From positions 95,623-159,622 of the forward strand of contig PDPE01000028.1 of assembly GCA_002747395.1 (NCBI GenBank): a DNA stretch of 64,000 nt. Reading direction: 5' to 3'. Within the stretch, counting starts at the first letter, position 1. Each line of letters begins with the position of its first letter. Shown piece by piece: positions 27,397-35,479 of the stretch. A program made the position numbers and the translations under genes. The notes under the pieces are model-generated. The model ran no database searches, had not been told where the DNA came from, and saw nothing but the letters and a program-made list of their open reading frames with translations. Source of the stretch: Pseudomonadota bacterium. GTDB lineage: Bacteria; Pseudomonadota; Gammaproteobacteria; Pseudomonadales; Oleiphilaceae.

Positions 27397-28360
27397 GCTG
27401 CTTCAGGCTCTTTTCAAGTGACAACAGAATCGGTTTCAGCTCGTTATGCTTAAGCAGAGAGCAGGCAGTTTTTATATCAACCCACTTCCTGCCACGATGA
27501 TTTTCCTGCCATTGCCCGGAAGGCATCTGGTTTTCCACTTTCATGGCAAAAACAGAGACATGGCACTTTGCTCCCCACTTTTCGATTTGACAGGAGCCCA
27601 GCATATTCTGATCCACCTGGCCGGTAATACCGGCCTCTTCCCAGGCTTCCTGTCTGGCAGATTCTTCAGGCGACAAACCGGGTTCCACAATTCCCTTGGG
27701 GACACTCCAGTGCTTTTTGCCACTGGAACCGATTACCATCACTTCAGGTTGCCCGTCTTTGATACGGTAGGGAATCACCGCAGACTGGGTATAATAATAC
27801 GCGGGGCGATCCCGTCGCTCCGCTCCGTCAGGCGCGGGATAGGGAAATTTTTCAGGCAATGATCTGGCTCTGACTACATCCACCACCTCTCCCGAGTGCC
27901 TTGCCAATGCAGACCAGTCATCCGGCATGCTGATACGGGCAACCGTAGCCGTGGGGAGCAGCTTTCCGTCATCGGGAATCCGCAGCCTGTCACGGGCAAG
28001 GTATTCCAGCACTTCTTCCAGACAGGGGTTATGGCCAACCAGCATCACCCGTAGGCTGTCCTGGCTCACTTCGGCCAGTACGCCGAGCGTGGTTTCAACA
28101 TTTGCCATATAAAGTCGGGGATCGACAGTAACATGCCTTGCGGTCAGGCCTGCCGCCTTGACGCATTTTTCAGCCGTATTGATTGCCCGGGCTGCGGGCG
28201 AAGAGATAATCCTGTCTGGCACAACCCGGTTTTCTTGAAGCCAGGCTCCAATGCGTTGTGCGCCTGCCTTACCCCTTTTTTTCAATGGTCGATCAAAGTC
28301 TTTGACCCCGGTACTCCAGTCAGACTTGCCATGACGCAAAAGAAACAGCTCTCTTCCCAT
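27389..28360 (-). CDS. SixA-like histidine phosphatase fused to NUDIX hydrolase
   Basis: 323 aa. Residues ~1-165 are a SixA-like domain (MGRELFLLRHGKSDW; second His in LVGHNPCLEEVLEYL). Residues ~190-320 are a NUDIX domain with WSVPKG and QEAWEEAG; the NUDIX box departs from consensus (L for E at position 7, Q for R) in the manner of a known proteobacterial subgroup resembling DIPP. AGGGG precedes ATG 28360; the frame also opens at ATG 28453, but that adds a low-complexity stretch coded by an 18-bp tandem repeat and overlaps the HprK-like gene. The fusion joins phosphate and pyrophosphate removal in one protein. Confidence 0.88.
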   Translation of the reverse strand: MGRELFLLRHGKSDWSTGVKDFDRPLKKRGKAGAQRIGAWLQENRVVPDRIISSPAARAINTAEKCVKAAGLTARHVTVDPRLYMANVETTLGVLAEVSQDSLRVMLVGHNPCLEEVLEYLARDRLRIPDDGKLLPTATVARISMPDDWSALARHSGEVVDVVRARSLPEKFPYPAPDGAERRDRPAYYYTQSAVIPYRIKDGQPEVMVIGSSGKKHWSVPKGIVEPGLSPEESARQEAWEEAGITGQVDQNMLGSCQIEKWGAKCHVSVFAMKVENQMPSGQWQENHRGRKWVDIKTACSLLKHNELKPILLSLEKSLKQHG

Positions 28361-28379
28361 TCTACCCCTGCCGCTCTTG

Positions 28380-28415
28380 TTTGATATGTTTACTGTGTTT
28401 GATATGTTTACTGTG
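28380..28415. repeat. 18-bp tandem duplication
   Basis: TTTGATATGTTTACTGTG occurs twice without gap, between the HprK-like stop and the SixA-NUDIX start. It is one of several short tandem duplications at gene junctions in this window. Confidence 0.9.
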
Positions 28416-28431
28416 TTTGGACTGCCTGTAT

Positions 28432-29529
28432 CTATTTGAGTAATTTCATGCACCGTGCTGCAAGCGCATCAAAGTCAACCCTGCCTCTGGCTTCGTAAAC
28501 AGGCACAGACTCAAGCACTTTCAGATAGGCGTTCTGATCACTCCCTTCATCATCCCGGTGAAAATGACCATCAAGGTGCTGATAAAAAGGGCCTGGGGAT
28601 TTCATAATGGCTGTCGTCAGCAGTTCACGACGCTCTGCCAGATTCACCTGTTCGAGACTCAAAGGTTCCTGACCATCCCGACTCCAGTTCAACACCAGAA
28701 ATGCACCCAGCGGGGCATCCATGGCAATGCGATCCTGGCCATATACCTCATCCACCATAACATCATACTTGTCTTCCAGATGCCACAGCTCCTCTTTGGG
28801 CAGCGCCATCAGGGCATTTCGTTCCGCCTCCGGTATTAACGGGTGCAGCCGGGCATTATGGACAATGGTGCCGGGGTTGACCCGGGGCAGCTTGGGAATA
28901 CCGGCCGCTGACACCTGCCCGGATTGCTGTCGGATAAACAGCCTGTCGTTGGTCAGATATTTCGTGGCATCATTCTCCAGCATCCGTAACATCAGCGTCG
29001 ATTTGCCACCACCGGAAAAACCGGCCATACCCAGTGCCTTTCCGTTGTGTACCAGTGCTGCTGCATGGCAAATCAGCCACTCATTACGTTGCAGCCAGTT
29101 CATATACTGGGCATTGATAAAGTTGATAACCTGATTGTCATGCCTGGCGCAGGCTCCGGCAGCAATCCGGCAGGATTCAGACTGTAAAAACACCAGGCCG
29201 GTTCTTACTTTCCGCACCAGTCGGCCATCCGGAAAATCAAAATAGCTGTCTTTTCTTCCGGTTTTCCCAGGCTCTCGCTTCCAGTCGGTAAATTCGACTC
29301 CGAGATCCGGTTCAGGCGAGTCAATGGCAATGACTTCAAAATCAGTCTCCGTTGCATCCACCAACACATGCGCGAAGTAACGTGCCAGCTTGCCCATCAG
29401 CACCTCGCTGTTGGTTCGAAACCGAATACGACACTGCCCTGCTGATAAATACAGGGCATCTTCAAGCAGGCTGTACCCGTCCTGCAATCGCCCGGCAAAT
29501 TGTCGGAGCTGTTCATTTTTTGTATTCAC
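28432..29529 (-). CDS. HprK-related kinase B (GAK cluster)
   Basis: 365 aa. The Walker A motif GFSGGGKST near residue 194 and an acidic segment YLTNDRLFI shortly after match HPr kinase/phosphorylase-like P-loop enzymes. The N-terminal ~180 residues are specific to the HprK-related B group. No HPr gene is nearby, so it probably phosphorylates another protein or a small molecule. GTG 29529 has GGGAG 6 nt upstream. It lies 14 bp after the ATP-grasp gene. Confidence 0.85.
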   Translation of the reverse strand: MNTKNEQLRQFAGRLQDGYSLLEDALYLSAGQCRIRFRTNSEVLMGKLARYFAHVLVDATETDFEVIAIDSPEPDLGVEFTDWKREPGKTGRKDSYFDFPDGRLVRKVRTGLVFLQSESCRIAAGACARHDNQVINFINAQYMNWLQRNEWLICHAAALVHNGKALGMAGFSGGGKSTLMLRMLENDATKYLTNDRLFIRQQSGQVSAAGIPKLPRVNPGTIVHNARLHPLIPEAERNALMALPKEELWHLEDKYDVMVDEVYGQDRIAMDAPLGAFLVLNWSRDGQEPLSLEQVNLAERRELLTTAIMKSPGPFYQHLDGHFHRDDEGSDQNAYLKVLESVPVYEARGRVDFDALAARCMKLLK

Positions 29530-29543
29530 GGCAGTCTCCCTGT

Positions 29544-30431
29544 TTATGACAACCTGTCCAGAACATATTCCGCATACAAAGAAGCCGCATCGATGCCTGC
29601 ACCATCCTGCGCTCCCTGAAACCCTCCAAATGCAGACACCTCGAATACAATGGGGCCATCTGCCGTTTCCGCCACGTCCACAGTGGTGAAATCCATATTG
29701 AACGGTGCCTGGGCACGTTCTGCCAAATCGATAAAAGACTGTGGGGGAGTAAAGGCCGCATACTTGCCGCCACTGTTGATGGTGGTATTCCAGCTATCGC
29801 CCCGCGGCACCCGGGCATAGGTTCCCAGGTATTCTCCACCCAGAAAGACCATACCCAGGTCTCTGCCTGGCAGGTCGATTTTGCGTTGCATATACATCAT
29901 CCGGTTGTCACCGTGAAACGCCTCTACCTGTTGACGAATCCCCTGCTCGGCCTGTTCCGCATCTATCACGCACATGCCCCGTGCCTTGGTGGAAAACAGG
30001 GGTTTGAACACGGCACTGCCAAACCGTTTTACCGTTGCTACTGCCACATCGACCGACTCTGTGATAACAGTGTCCGGCATGGGAATACCGGCATTACGCA
30101 AGGTGACAGTGCAACTCAATCGGTTAATCAGCCGAATCATATTCTCGACACCGCTAAAAACCTGTACGCCAGCGCCCTCTGCCGAGCGCAGCAACTCAAG
30201 CCGATCCAGTGTATTCGGGCTGTATTCCGCACTGATTTTCTTAACGATCAGACCGTCAAGAGCGCACAAGTCATGCTCTCTGTAAAACAGGCGATTACTG
30301 GCCAGATCAAGATTCGCTTCATTCATATCTATCACCAGCCGGTAGCCCGTGCGAGCTTCGACTGCATCTGCCAGTACCTCTGTGGACCACTTGCCGGGAA
30401 TGCCAACCACTCCAATTTTTCTTTCAGTCAA
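29544..30431 (-). CDS. ATP-grasp enzyme (GAK cluster)
   Basis: 295 aa, RimK-like ATP-grasp fold. ATP-binding segments are GSAVFKPLFSTKARGMCVI (residues ~137-155) and MMYMQRKIDLPGRDLGMVFL; the metal-binding end is FNMDFTTVDVAET...FEVSAFGGF near residues 243-272. Members ligate carboxylates to amines or thiols, or phosphorylate, through an acyl phosphate or direct transfer; the reaction here is unknown. The start is TTG 30431 with GGAG 7 nt before it, overlapping the stop of the PhoU-APH gene by 8 nt. Translational coupling is likely. Confidence 0.88.
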   Translation of the reverse strand: MTERKIGVVGIPGKWSTEVLADAVEARTGYRLVIDMNEANLDLASNRLFYREHDLCALDGLIVKKISAEYSPNTLDRLELLRSAEGAGVQVFSGVENMIRLINRLSCTVTLRNAGIPMPDTVITESVDVAVATVKRFGSAVFKPLFSTKARGMCVIDAEQAEQGIRQQVEAFHGDNRMMYMQRKIDLPGRDLGMVFLGGEYLGTYARVPRGDSWNTTINSGGKYAAFTPPQSFIDLAERAQAPFNMDFTTVDVAETADGPIVFEVSAFGGFQGAQDGAGIDAASLYAEYVLDRLS

Positions 30432-32061
30432 CGAAAATCTCCTTCAATGGAATTTTAAATCGCGCCGGCTTGACATGCTCCGCCGAGAGCACCAGTCCCA
30501 GCAAATATCGGGCCCGAAGAAACATGCTCCTCGCGAGTGATTTATCCAATATAAAGCGGGTAGAGGTAATAAAGGAACGAGCCAGACCCAGGGCCAGCCG
30601 AAGCTCAAATGTTTCGTCCTTTTTCCTCCTGGCAAAGCGGCGGGCAATCTGGTAAAAATCCAGTGCTGCCCTGAGTATTCGCTCCCGGGCAGCCGCATCC
30701 AGAATTTGCAGGCGATAGTTTGACACCATAAACACCGACACATCCTGCACATAGTCCATATAACGTGAACGATGAAGATCAATAAAGTTGACCCGGTTTC
30801 CGATGGGGTCATAAATAATATTGTCCACGTTAAAGTCACCATGAATATAGACAGAAAACGGGGCCGGCAGTTTTTTCTCCAACTGCTCCGCCTGCCTGAC
30901 CAGAGACTGGAAAGAAGGCATTTTCTGGCCACAGATGGATTGGGTGCTTTGAATAAATTCCGGGTGAATCTTGTACACCTCGGGCATTCTTTTTTCCAGT
31001 TGCTGCATATAGCCAGCCAGTGCCTGCTCGTTTGTGCAGGTTTCCCGCCATACAGAATTAAGGGTTTTACCCAGCTGTTTCAGTGTTTCCTTGAGTAAGA
31101 GTGCATCCTCATTGACCAGAATATGCTCAAATGTATAGCCTGACAAATGCTCAATCAGCAAGGCAGCCGACTCACCTCTTTTCTCATAAGACAGTATCTT
31201 GGGAGCCAGACCGGGGTAGATTTCATGCCAGCTTTTCACTCCCTGACGTTCTTCCTTTACCTTGCTCTTGATGCCATCCTTGAATATCGCAATATAATCG
31301 TCATTCTCCCCCCGGGCAGGAGCAATACCCGAGATCGCGCTGCCAGAGCGAGTTTCGGCAATCGGCTCGACATGCAAATCGTCATCGGTATCAAGCTCCG
31401 ACACCATGGATTGCAGCGAAAAAAAACGCTCATAGTTAACCGGCTGGCCGATATTGGCAGAAATGATGGACTCGCTGATACGCAACAGGACATCCCCCAT
31501 TTCCCGTACCCGCTGCGCGACAAATAAAGCGCGCGTCAAGTCTTCAGTGCGCTCCCCCTTTTTTAGTGCGCTTACATAGTCACCCAGCAATTTCTTGTAG
31601 GCTTTATCCATTTTTTCAACCAGCTTGCCCAGTTGCAATGCCTGGCGAGTGTTATTGGCCTTGATTGCCGGCTCTACCAATTTGATGCCTGAACGAACGC
31701 TATCCAGCAATGACTGGTACCGGTTCGGCTGAATACAACTGAACTCTTCTACATAGTCCATTTCCTTGACAGAGCCTCGACACAACTCCGCTATCCGGTC
31801 GAGATCGGTAGCGATAAGTTCAGCACCGCGAAGCGTCAAAGAATCATTGCCTCTTTTATCCTGACAGGCCAGGGTGTTAATGCAGGCGCTGTGAATACGT
31901 GCCTTGAGATTGTAGGCATAACCGCTTCGGTCAAGAATCCGCCTCGCTCTTGCGGTGGTGGGAGACAAAAAAAAGGCTTGCAGGTTGGCAACCTGAGAGT
32001 CAACTTCAACACACAGAAATCGCAGATTTTCCTTTACGGATTTAGGAAGACGGATCGTCAT
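30424..32061 (-). CDS. PhoU-like domain fused to APH-type phosphotransferase
   Basis: 545 aa. The N-terminal ~215 residues are helical and PhoU-like (two bundles, with acidic motifs such as ATDLDRIAELCRGS). Residues ~265-500 form an aminoglycoside-phosphotransferase/kinase-like fold with the catalytic loop YIHGDFNVDNIIYD and the metal site NFIDLHRSRYMDYVQDVS. It is therefore a small-molecule or protein kinase with a phosphate-linked regulatory module. ATG 32061 is preceded by GGTGA at proper spacing; GTG 32070 is an alternative. The gene overlaps the upstream NUDIX gene by 20 nt. Confidence 0.82.
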   Translation of the reverse strand: MTIRLPKSVKENLRFLCVEVDSQVANLQAFFLSPTTARARRILDRSGYAYNLKARIHSACINTLACQDKRGNDSLTLRGAELIATDLDRIAELCRGSVKEMDYVEEFSCIQPNRYQSLLDSVRSGIKLVEPAIKANNTRQALQLGKLVEKMDKAYKKLLGDYVSALKKGERTEDLTRALFVAQRVREMGDVLLRISESIISANIGQPVNYERFFSLQSMVSELDTDDDLHVEPIAETRSGSAISGIAPARGENDDYIAIFKDGIKSKVKEERQGVKSWHEIYPGLAPKILSYEKRGESAALLIEHLSGYTFEHILVNEDALLLKETLKQLGKTLNSVWRETCTNEQALAGYMQQLEKRMPEVYKIHPEFIQSTQSICGQKMPSFQSLVRQAEQLEKKLPAPFSVYIHGDFNVDNIIYDPIGNRVNFIDLHRSRYMDYVQDVSVFMVSNYRLQILDAAARERILRAALDFYQIARRFARRKKDETFELRLALGLARSFITSTRFILDKSLARSMFLRARYLLGLVLSAEHVKPARFKIPLKEIFVD

Positions 32062-32527
32062 TAAATTCACCCAGATAGTGATTTTGATGTACCCGGTTTG
32101 TAAACCTGGTGATACAGGCAGGCAGATAATGCGGGGTAAACGTCAAATTGCCCAATTTGTCCAGAGGCATCCATACCACCCTTATCTGGCTTTTGTCGGG
32201 ATGGTGACCATTTTGCGGAGAATAGTCGTCGGGTAATTGGCAAAGAAAAACAAATTCAACCAAATGTCTTTTTAACGGAGGTTCAATCTCTTTAACCCTG
32301 AAGAAATCGGCAACATGAAGAAGCTCGCACAACCTGACCGAAGCACCAATTTCCTCCAGGCACTCTCTTTGCAGGGCTTGTTCAAGTGTTTCGCCAAGGT
32401 CCTGGCCACCACCGGGGAGTGCGTAACGGAGGGAGTCACCCGCCCCTGATTTTTCTAATAACAGCACATGATCACCCTTGATGATCAGTGCGCGTACCGT
32501 ATTCCTGATGCCAGGAACAAAATCCAT
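32042..32527 (-). CDS. NUDIX hydrolase (first gene of GAK operon)
   Basis: 161 aa. A canonical NUDIX box is present: ALPGGGQDLGETLEQ followed by RECLEEIGA, with all conserved residues (G, E, RE, EE, G). It should hydrolyse a nucleoside diphosphate-X or other pyrophosphate. ATG 32527 with GGGAG 11 nt before it is preferred: a perfect TATAAT at 32605-32600 would start transcription near 32593, too close for the upstream TTG 32587 to have a ribosome binding site. First gene of the eight-gene leftward operon. Confidence 0.85.
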   Translation of the reverse strand: MDFVPGIRNTVRALIIKGDHVLLLEKSGAGDSLRYALPGGGQDLGETLEQALQRECLEEIGASVRLCELLHVADFFRVKEIEPPLKRHLVEFVFLCQLPDDYSPQNGHHPDKSQIRVVWMPLDKLGNLTFTPHYLPACITRFTNRVHQNHYLGEFNDDPSS

Positions 32528-32599
32528 ATCGCCAGGGCTCCCGTTTTCCGCTGTTGAGTGCTGACCGGTCTCAATCACTCCTTGCAATCATATTGACAC

Positions 32600-32639
32600 A
32601 TTATATTGGATTTGCCAGTTAAGCAAGTTAGACTATGCT
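32600..32639. promoter_or_regulatory. Back-to-back promoters between GAK operon and cofD-like gene
   Basis: Leftward: TATAAT at 32605-32600 with TTGCTT or CTTGCT 15-16 nt upstream. Rightward: TTGCCA 32612-32617 and TATGCT 32634-32639, spacer 16 nt. The leftward -35 lies within the rightward spacer, so the two promoters should compete or be jointly regulated. Confidence 0.5.
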
Positions 32640-32668
32640 GTAGAAAGCAAGCCTCGGGGGAATCAAGC

Positions 32669-33862
32669 ATGGAGTCAATCCGGGTTACCCGGAACGCAGT
32701 CATCCCGGATCCGCTGCGCATCAGTCGATATCAGAAAGCGCCGGAGTTCGGGCCTCGTATTCTCTTTTTCAGTGGCGGTTCTGCCATTAATGGTCTGAGC
32801 AAAACCCTGAAAGGCTATACCCATAATTCCATACACCTGGTCACACCCTTTGATTCGGGCGGCAGTTCTGCCAAGCTCCGGGATGCCTTTACCATGCCCG
32901 CGATTGGCGACTTGCGCAGTCGGTTGCTGGCATTGGCAGATGAAACCGTAACGGGCCATCCCGAGGTATTCCGCCTGTTCAATTACCGATTGCCGAAAAA
33001 CAAACCCCAAAGTGAACTGAAAGAGATGCTGGCGGCACTGGCTGCCGGCAAGGCACCGCTGATCGAAGATATCACCAACCCGATGCGCAGCCTTATCCGT
33101 TATCAACTGGGCTTTTTTCAGGATGCCATGCCGAAAGACTTTGACCTGCGCGGAGCCAGCATTGGCAACCTGATACTGGCCGGTGGCTATCTCAACAATC
33201 ACCAGCACCTGGACCCGATTATTTTTCTGTTTTCCAAACTGGTCAACGTACTGGGTACCGTCAGGGCACTGGTCAACAAAAACTTGCACCTGGCGGCAGA
33301 CCTTGAAGATGGCCGCCGGGTGAATGGCCAGCACCGCCTCACCGGGAAGGAAGTCGAGCCACTCACCTCTCCCATTAAACGACTTTACCTGTCCCAGGAC
33401 AGGGATCAACTGGTTCCCGGCCATGCACAACTGAGAAAGAAAGTCAGAAAACTGATTGAGTCCGCCGAATTGATTTGCTACCCGCCAGGAAGCTTTTACT
33501 CCAGTCTGATCGCGAACCTGATTCCAGCCGGAGTAGGCAAGGCCATTGCCGCCAATGATTGCCCCAAAATATACATTCCAAATCTGGGCCATGACCCCGA
33601 ACAAACCGGCATGAACACGACGCAGGCAATTGACAGTATCCTGTGCCAATTACGGAAAGACGCAGGAAAGGACACACCCACATCTTCACTGGTTAACTTC
33701 GTTCTGCTTGACAGCCAAAACGGAATATATGGCACCCCGGTTTCGCCGGATGAGATTAAAAAGCGCGGAATTTGCCTGATCGACACCAAACTGGTCAGCA
33801 AACAGAGCGCTCCCTATTATGATAACAACCTGCTTGTGTCCGCATTGTTATCACTGGTTTGA
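32669..33862 (+). CDS. CofD-like protein (GAK cluster)
   Basis: 397 aa. The N-terminal motif ILFFSGGSAINGLSKTLK and LVTPFDSGGSSAKLRDAF are those of the CofD/YvcK superfamily; DLRGASIGNLILAGGYL and IYIPNLGHDPEQTGM match downstream. CofD transfers phospholactate to a deazaflavin, while YvcK-type relatives bind nucleotide sugars and control envelope metabolism. This subgroup travels with the HprK-like/ATP-grasp genes. ATG 32669 has GGGGGA 8 nt before it. It is divergent from the operon and shares its promoter region. Confidence 0.86.
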   Translation: MESIRVTRNAVIPDPLRISRYQKAPEFGPRILFFSGGSAINGLSKTLKGYTHNSIHLVTPFDSGGSSAKLRDAFTMPAIGDLRSRLLALADETVTGHPEVFRLFNYRLPKNKPQSELKEMLAALAAGKAPLIEDITNPMRSLIRYQLGFFQDAMPKDFDLRGASIGNLILAGGYLNNHQHLDPIIFLFSKLVNVLGTVRALVNKNLHLAADLEDGRRVNGQHRLTGKEVEPLTSPIKRLYLSQDRDQLVPGHAQLRKKVRKLIESAELICYPPGSFYSSLIANLIPAGVGKAIAANDCPKIYIPNLGHDPEQTGMNTTQAIDSILCQLRKDAGKDTPTSSLVNFVLLDSQNGIYGTPVSPDEIKKRGICLIDTKLVSKQSAPYYDNNLLVSALLSLV

Positions 33863-33992
33863 CAACCGACCCGCCGGATCTTTAAGCTCATTCAGGGGTT
33901 GCCGCCTCAAGAGTTGCCGCCATTCAAGTTATCCTGAAAGCTGCCGATAAAGAACTCTACTTGCCGGTTACGCACATCTTCTGGAACCCACT

Positions 33993-35444
33993 ATGAAAAT
34001 TGCTTCATCCAACATTCAGTTTGTCAATGAATACTCGCGCCAGGATAAAACGCGCACCAATAGCTCTTTTGTGGCCAACACCGCAAAAGATCGACAAACC
34101 GACTTTTCCGCAACCAATAGCATCTCTCGCCGCACTGTGGAAACCGAACAGCGGGCATCCATTGACAGCAGCCAGTTAACAAAAACCTACTCCCAGTCTT
34201 CGATCAGGCAGCACGGAGAAAAAGTCGCTCACCGGGTAACGAATCAAAAGGTGGTATCCTCTGTTTTAAACCGGCTGTATTCGCAAAATGTGAAGCTGAC
34301 CACCGTGGAAACATCAGCCAGCAACACCCGCAACCCGACGGCAACCAATTCCAGTTCCAATTCCAGTTCCAATTCCAGTTCCAATTCCAGTTCCAATTCC
34401 AGTTCCAATTCCAGTTCCAATTCCAGTTCCAATTCCAGTTCCAATTCCAATTCCAGTTCCAATTCCAATTCCAATTCCAATTCCAATTTCACTATCAGTT
34501 CCGGCAAGTTTTACCAATACCAAAGCTCACAACAACTGTCTTTTGTTGCCAAAGGCGAAATTACTACCGAAGATGGCCAGGCCATTAACTTCGAGTTCTA
34601 CGCGCAGGCAAGCCAGAGTTTTCAATACCAAAAAAATGACAGTGTCTACGTTGAACAGATAACGCAAAACACCGACCCTCTGGTGATCAATTTGCAAGGA
34701 AACTGCAACAACCTGTCCAGCACCGCTTTTGCGTTTGACCTGGACGGTGATGGTGTGGAAGAACAGCTTTCCTTCGCAGGAAAAGGCAGTGGCTTTCTGG
34801 TTCTGGACAAAAACAGGGATGGCCGGATAAATAACGGCAGCGAAATGTTTGGCCCCACCACCGGCAACGGTTTCAATGAACTTGCTGATTATGATGAGGA
34901 TGGCAATGGTTTTATCGATGCTGGAGATGCGGTGTTCAATCAATTAAAAATCTGGACAAGGGATGAGCCGGGTAACGATCGGTTACTGTCACTGAAACAG
35001 GCCGGTATTGCGGCAATTGGCGTTACCGGCGGGCACTCCCCCTTCAGTGTGAAAGACCACTACAACAATGAATACGGACAGGTTCAGCGCACCGGTATTA
35101 CCCTGAGCGAATCCGGTGCAGTGGGTTCGGTACAACAGATTAACCTCAGTCACCGCGACCTGGATGCGGAACAGGTTCTGCAGAATGAATTTGACAAGGG
35201 TGAAAAATCAATGGCGCAGCAACAGACTGTTGCCAAAAACAATACCGATGCACTGACAAACCCGGGCGACGAGTCACTGGAAACCGTACTGTCCCGCCTG
35301 GATGCAGTCACCCAGGCGATGCTCAACGGACAAGACAAATTGGCTCACCTGAAAGACAATGGCAACACTCCCAGGAGTCTTGTCGAGCAAATAATGGCCG
35401 GGCTGGAGGAAGCCCGTATCGCCCGACAACAAAAAACCGGTTGA
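33993..35444 (+). CDS. Ser/Asn-repeat protein with Ca-binding-like aspartate motifs
   Basis: 483 aa, no signal peptide or membrane helix. Residues ~118-166 are an uninterrupted Ser/Asn tract. Residues ~248-315 contain FDLDGDGVEEQL, VLDKNRDGRINNGSEMFGP and YDEDGNGFIDAGDAVFNQLKIW, EF-hand/dockerin-like loops seen in many proteobacterial proteins associated with RTX or hemolysin-type secretion. The C-terminus is Gln-rich and helical. Secretion by a non-Sec route is possible but no exporter is nearby. Convergent with the next gene, 35 bp apart. Confidence 0.7.
   Translation: MKIASSNIQFVNEYSRQDKTRTNSSFVANTAKDRQTDFSATNSISRRTVETEQRASIDSSQLTKTYSQSSIRQHGEKVAHRVTNQKVVSSVLNRLYSQNVKLTTVETSASNTRNPTATNSSSNSSSNSSSNSSSNSSSNSSSNSSSNSSSNSNSSSNSNSNSNSNFTISSGKFYQYQSSQQLSFVAKGEITTEDGQAINFEFYAQASQSFQYQKNDSVYVEQITQNTDPLVINLQGNCNNLSSTAFAFDLDGDGVEEQLSFAGKGSGFLVLDKNRDGRINNGSEMFGPTTGNGFNELADYDEDGNGFIDAGDAVFNQLKIWTRDEPGNDRLLSLKQAGIAAIGVTGGHSPFSVKDHYNNEYGQVQRTGITLSESGAVGSVQQINLSHRDLDAEQVLQNEFDKGEKSMAQQQTVAKNNTDALTNPGDESLETVLSRLDAVTQAMLNGQDKLAHLKDNGNTPRSLVEQIMAGLEEARIARQQKTG
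34345..34488 (+). repeat. 12-bp and 6-bp tandem repeats inside a gene
   Basis: Eight perfect copies of CCAATTCCAGTT (34345-34440) are followed by 6-bp units (CCAATT, once CCAGTT) to 34488. Unit lengths are multiples of three, so slippage changes the Ser/Asn tract without breaking the frame. The opposite strand is also open across the repeat. Confidence 0.95.
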
Positions 35445-35479
35445 CAACAAATCGTTACAACCCTTTTTCCCGACCCTTT

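Noticed and set aside
29400..29420. GGTTCGAA motif resembling a tRNA T-arm.
   Set aside because: It lies inside the HprK-like coding region and no acceptor or anticodon arms can be drawn.
32675..33649. A 324-aa leftward frame opposite the cofD-like gene.
   Set aside because: Shadow of a clearly recognised CofD-family gene; no motif.
34244..34523. Leftward ORFs of 69-87 aa with ELELEL and IGTGIG repeats.
   Set aside because: They are shadow translations of the 12-bp repeat within the rightward gene.
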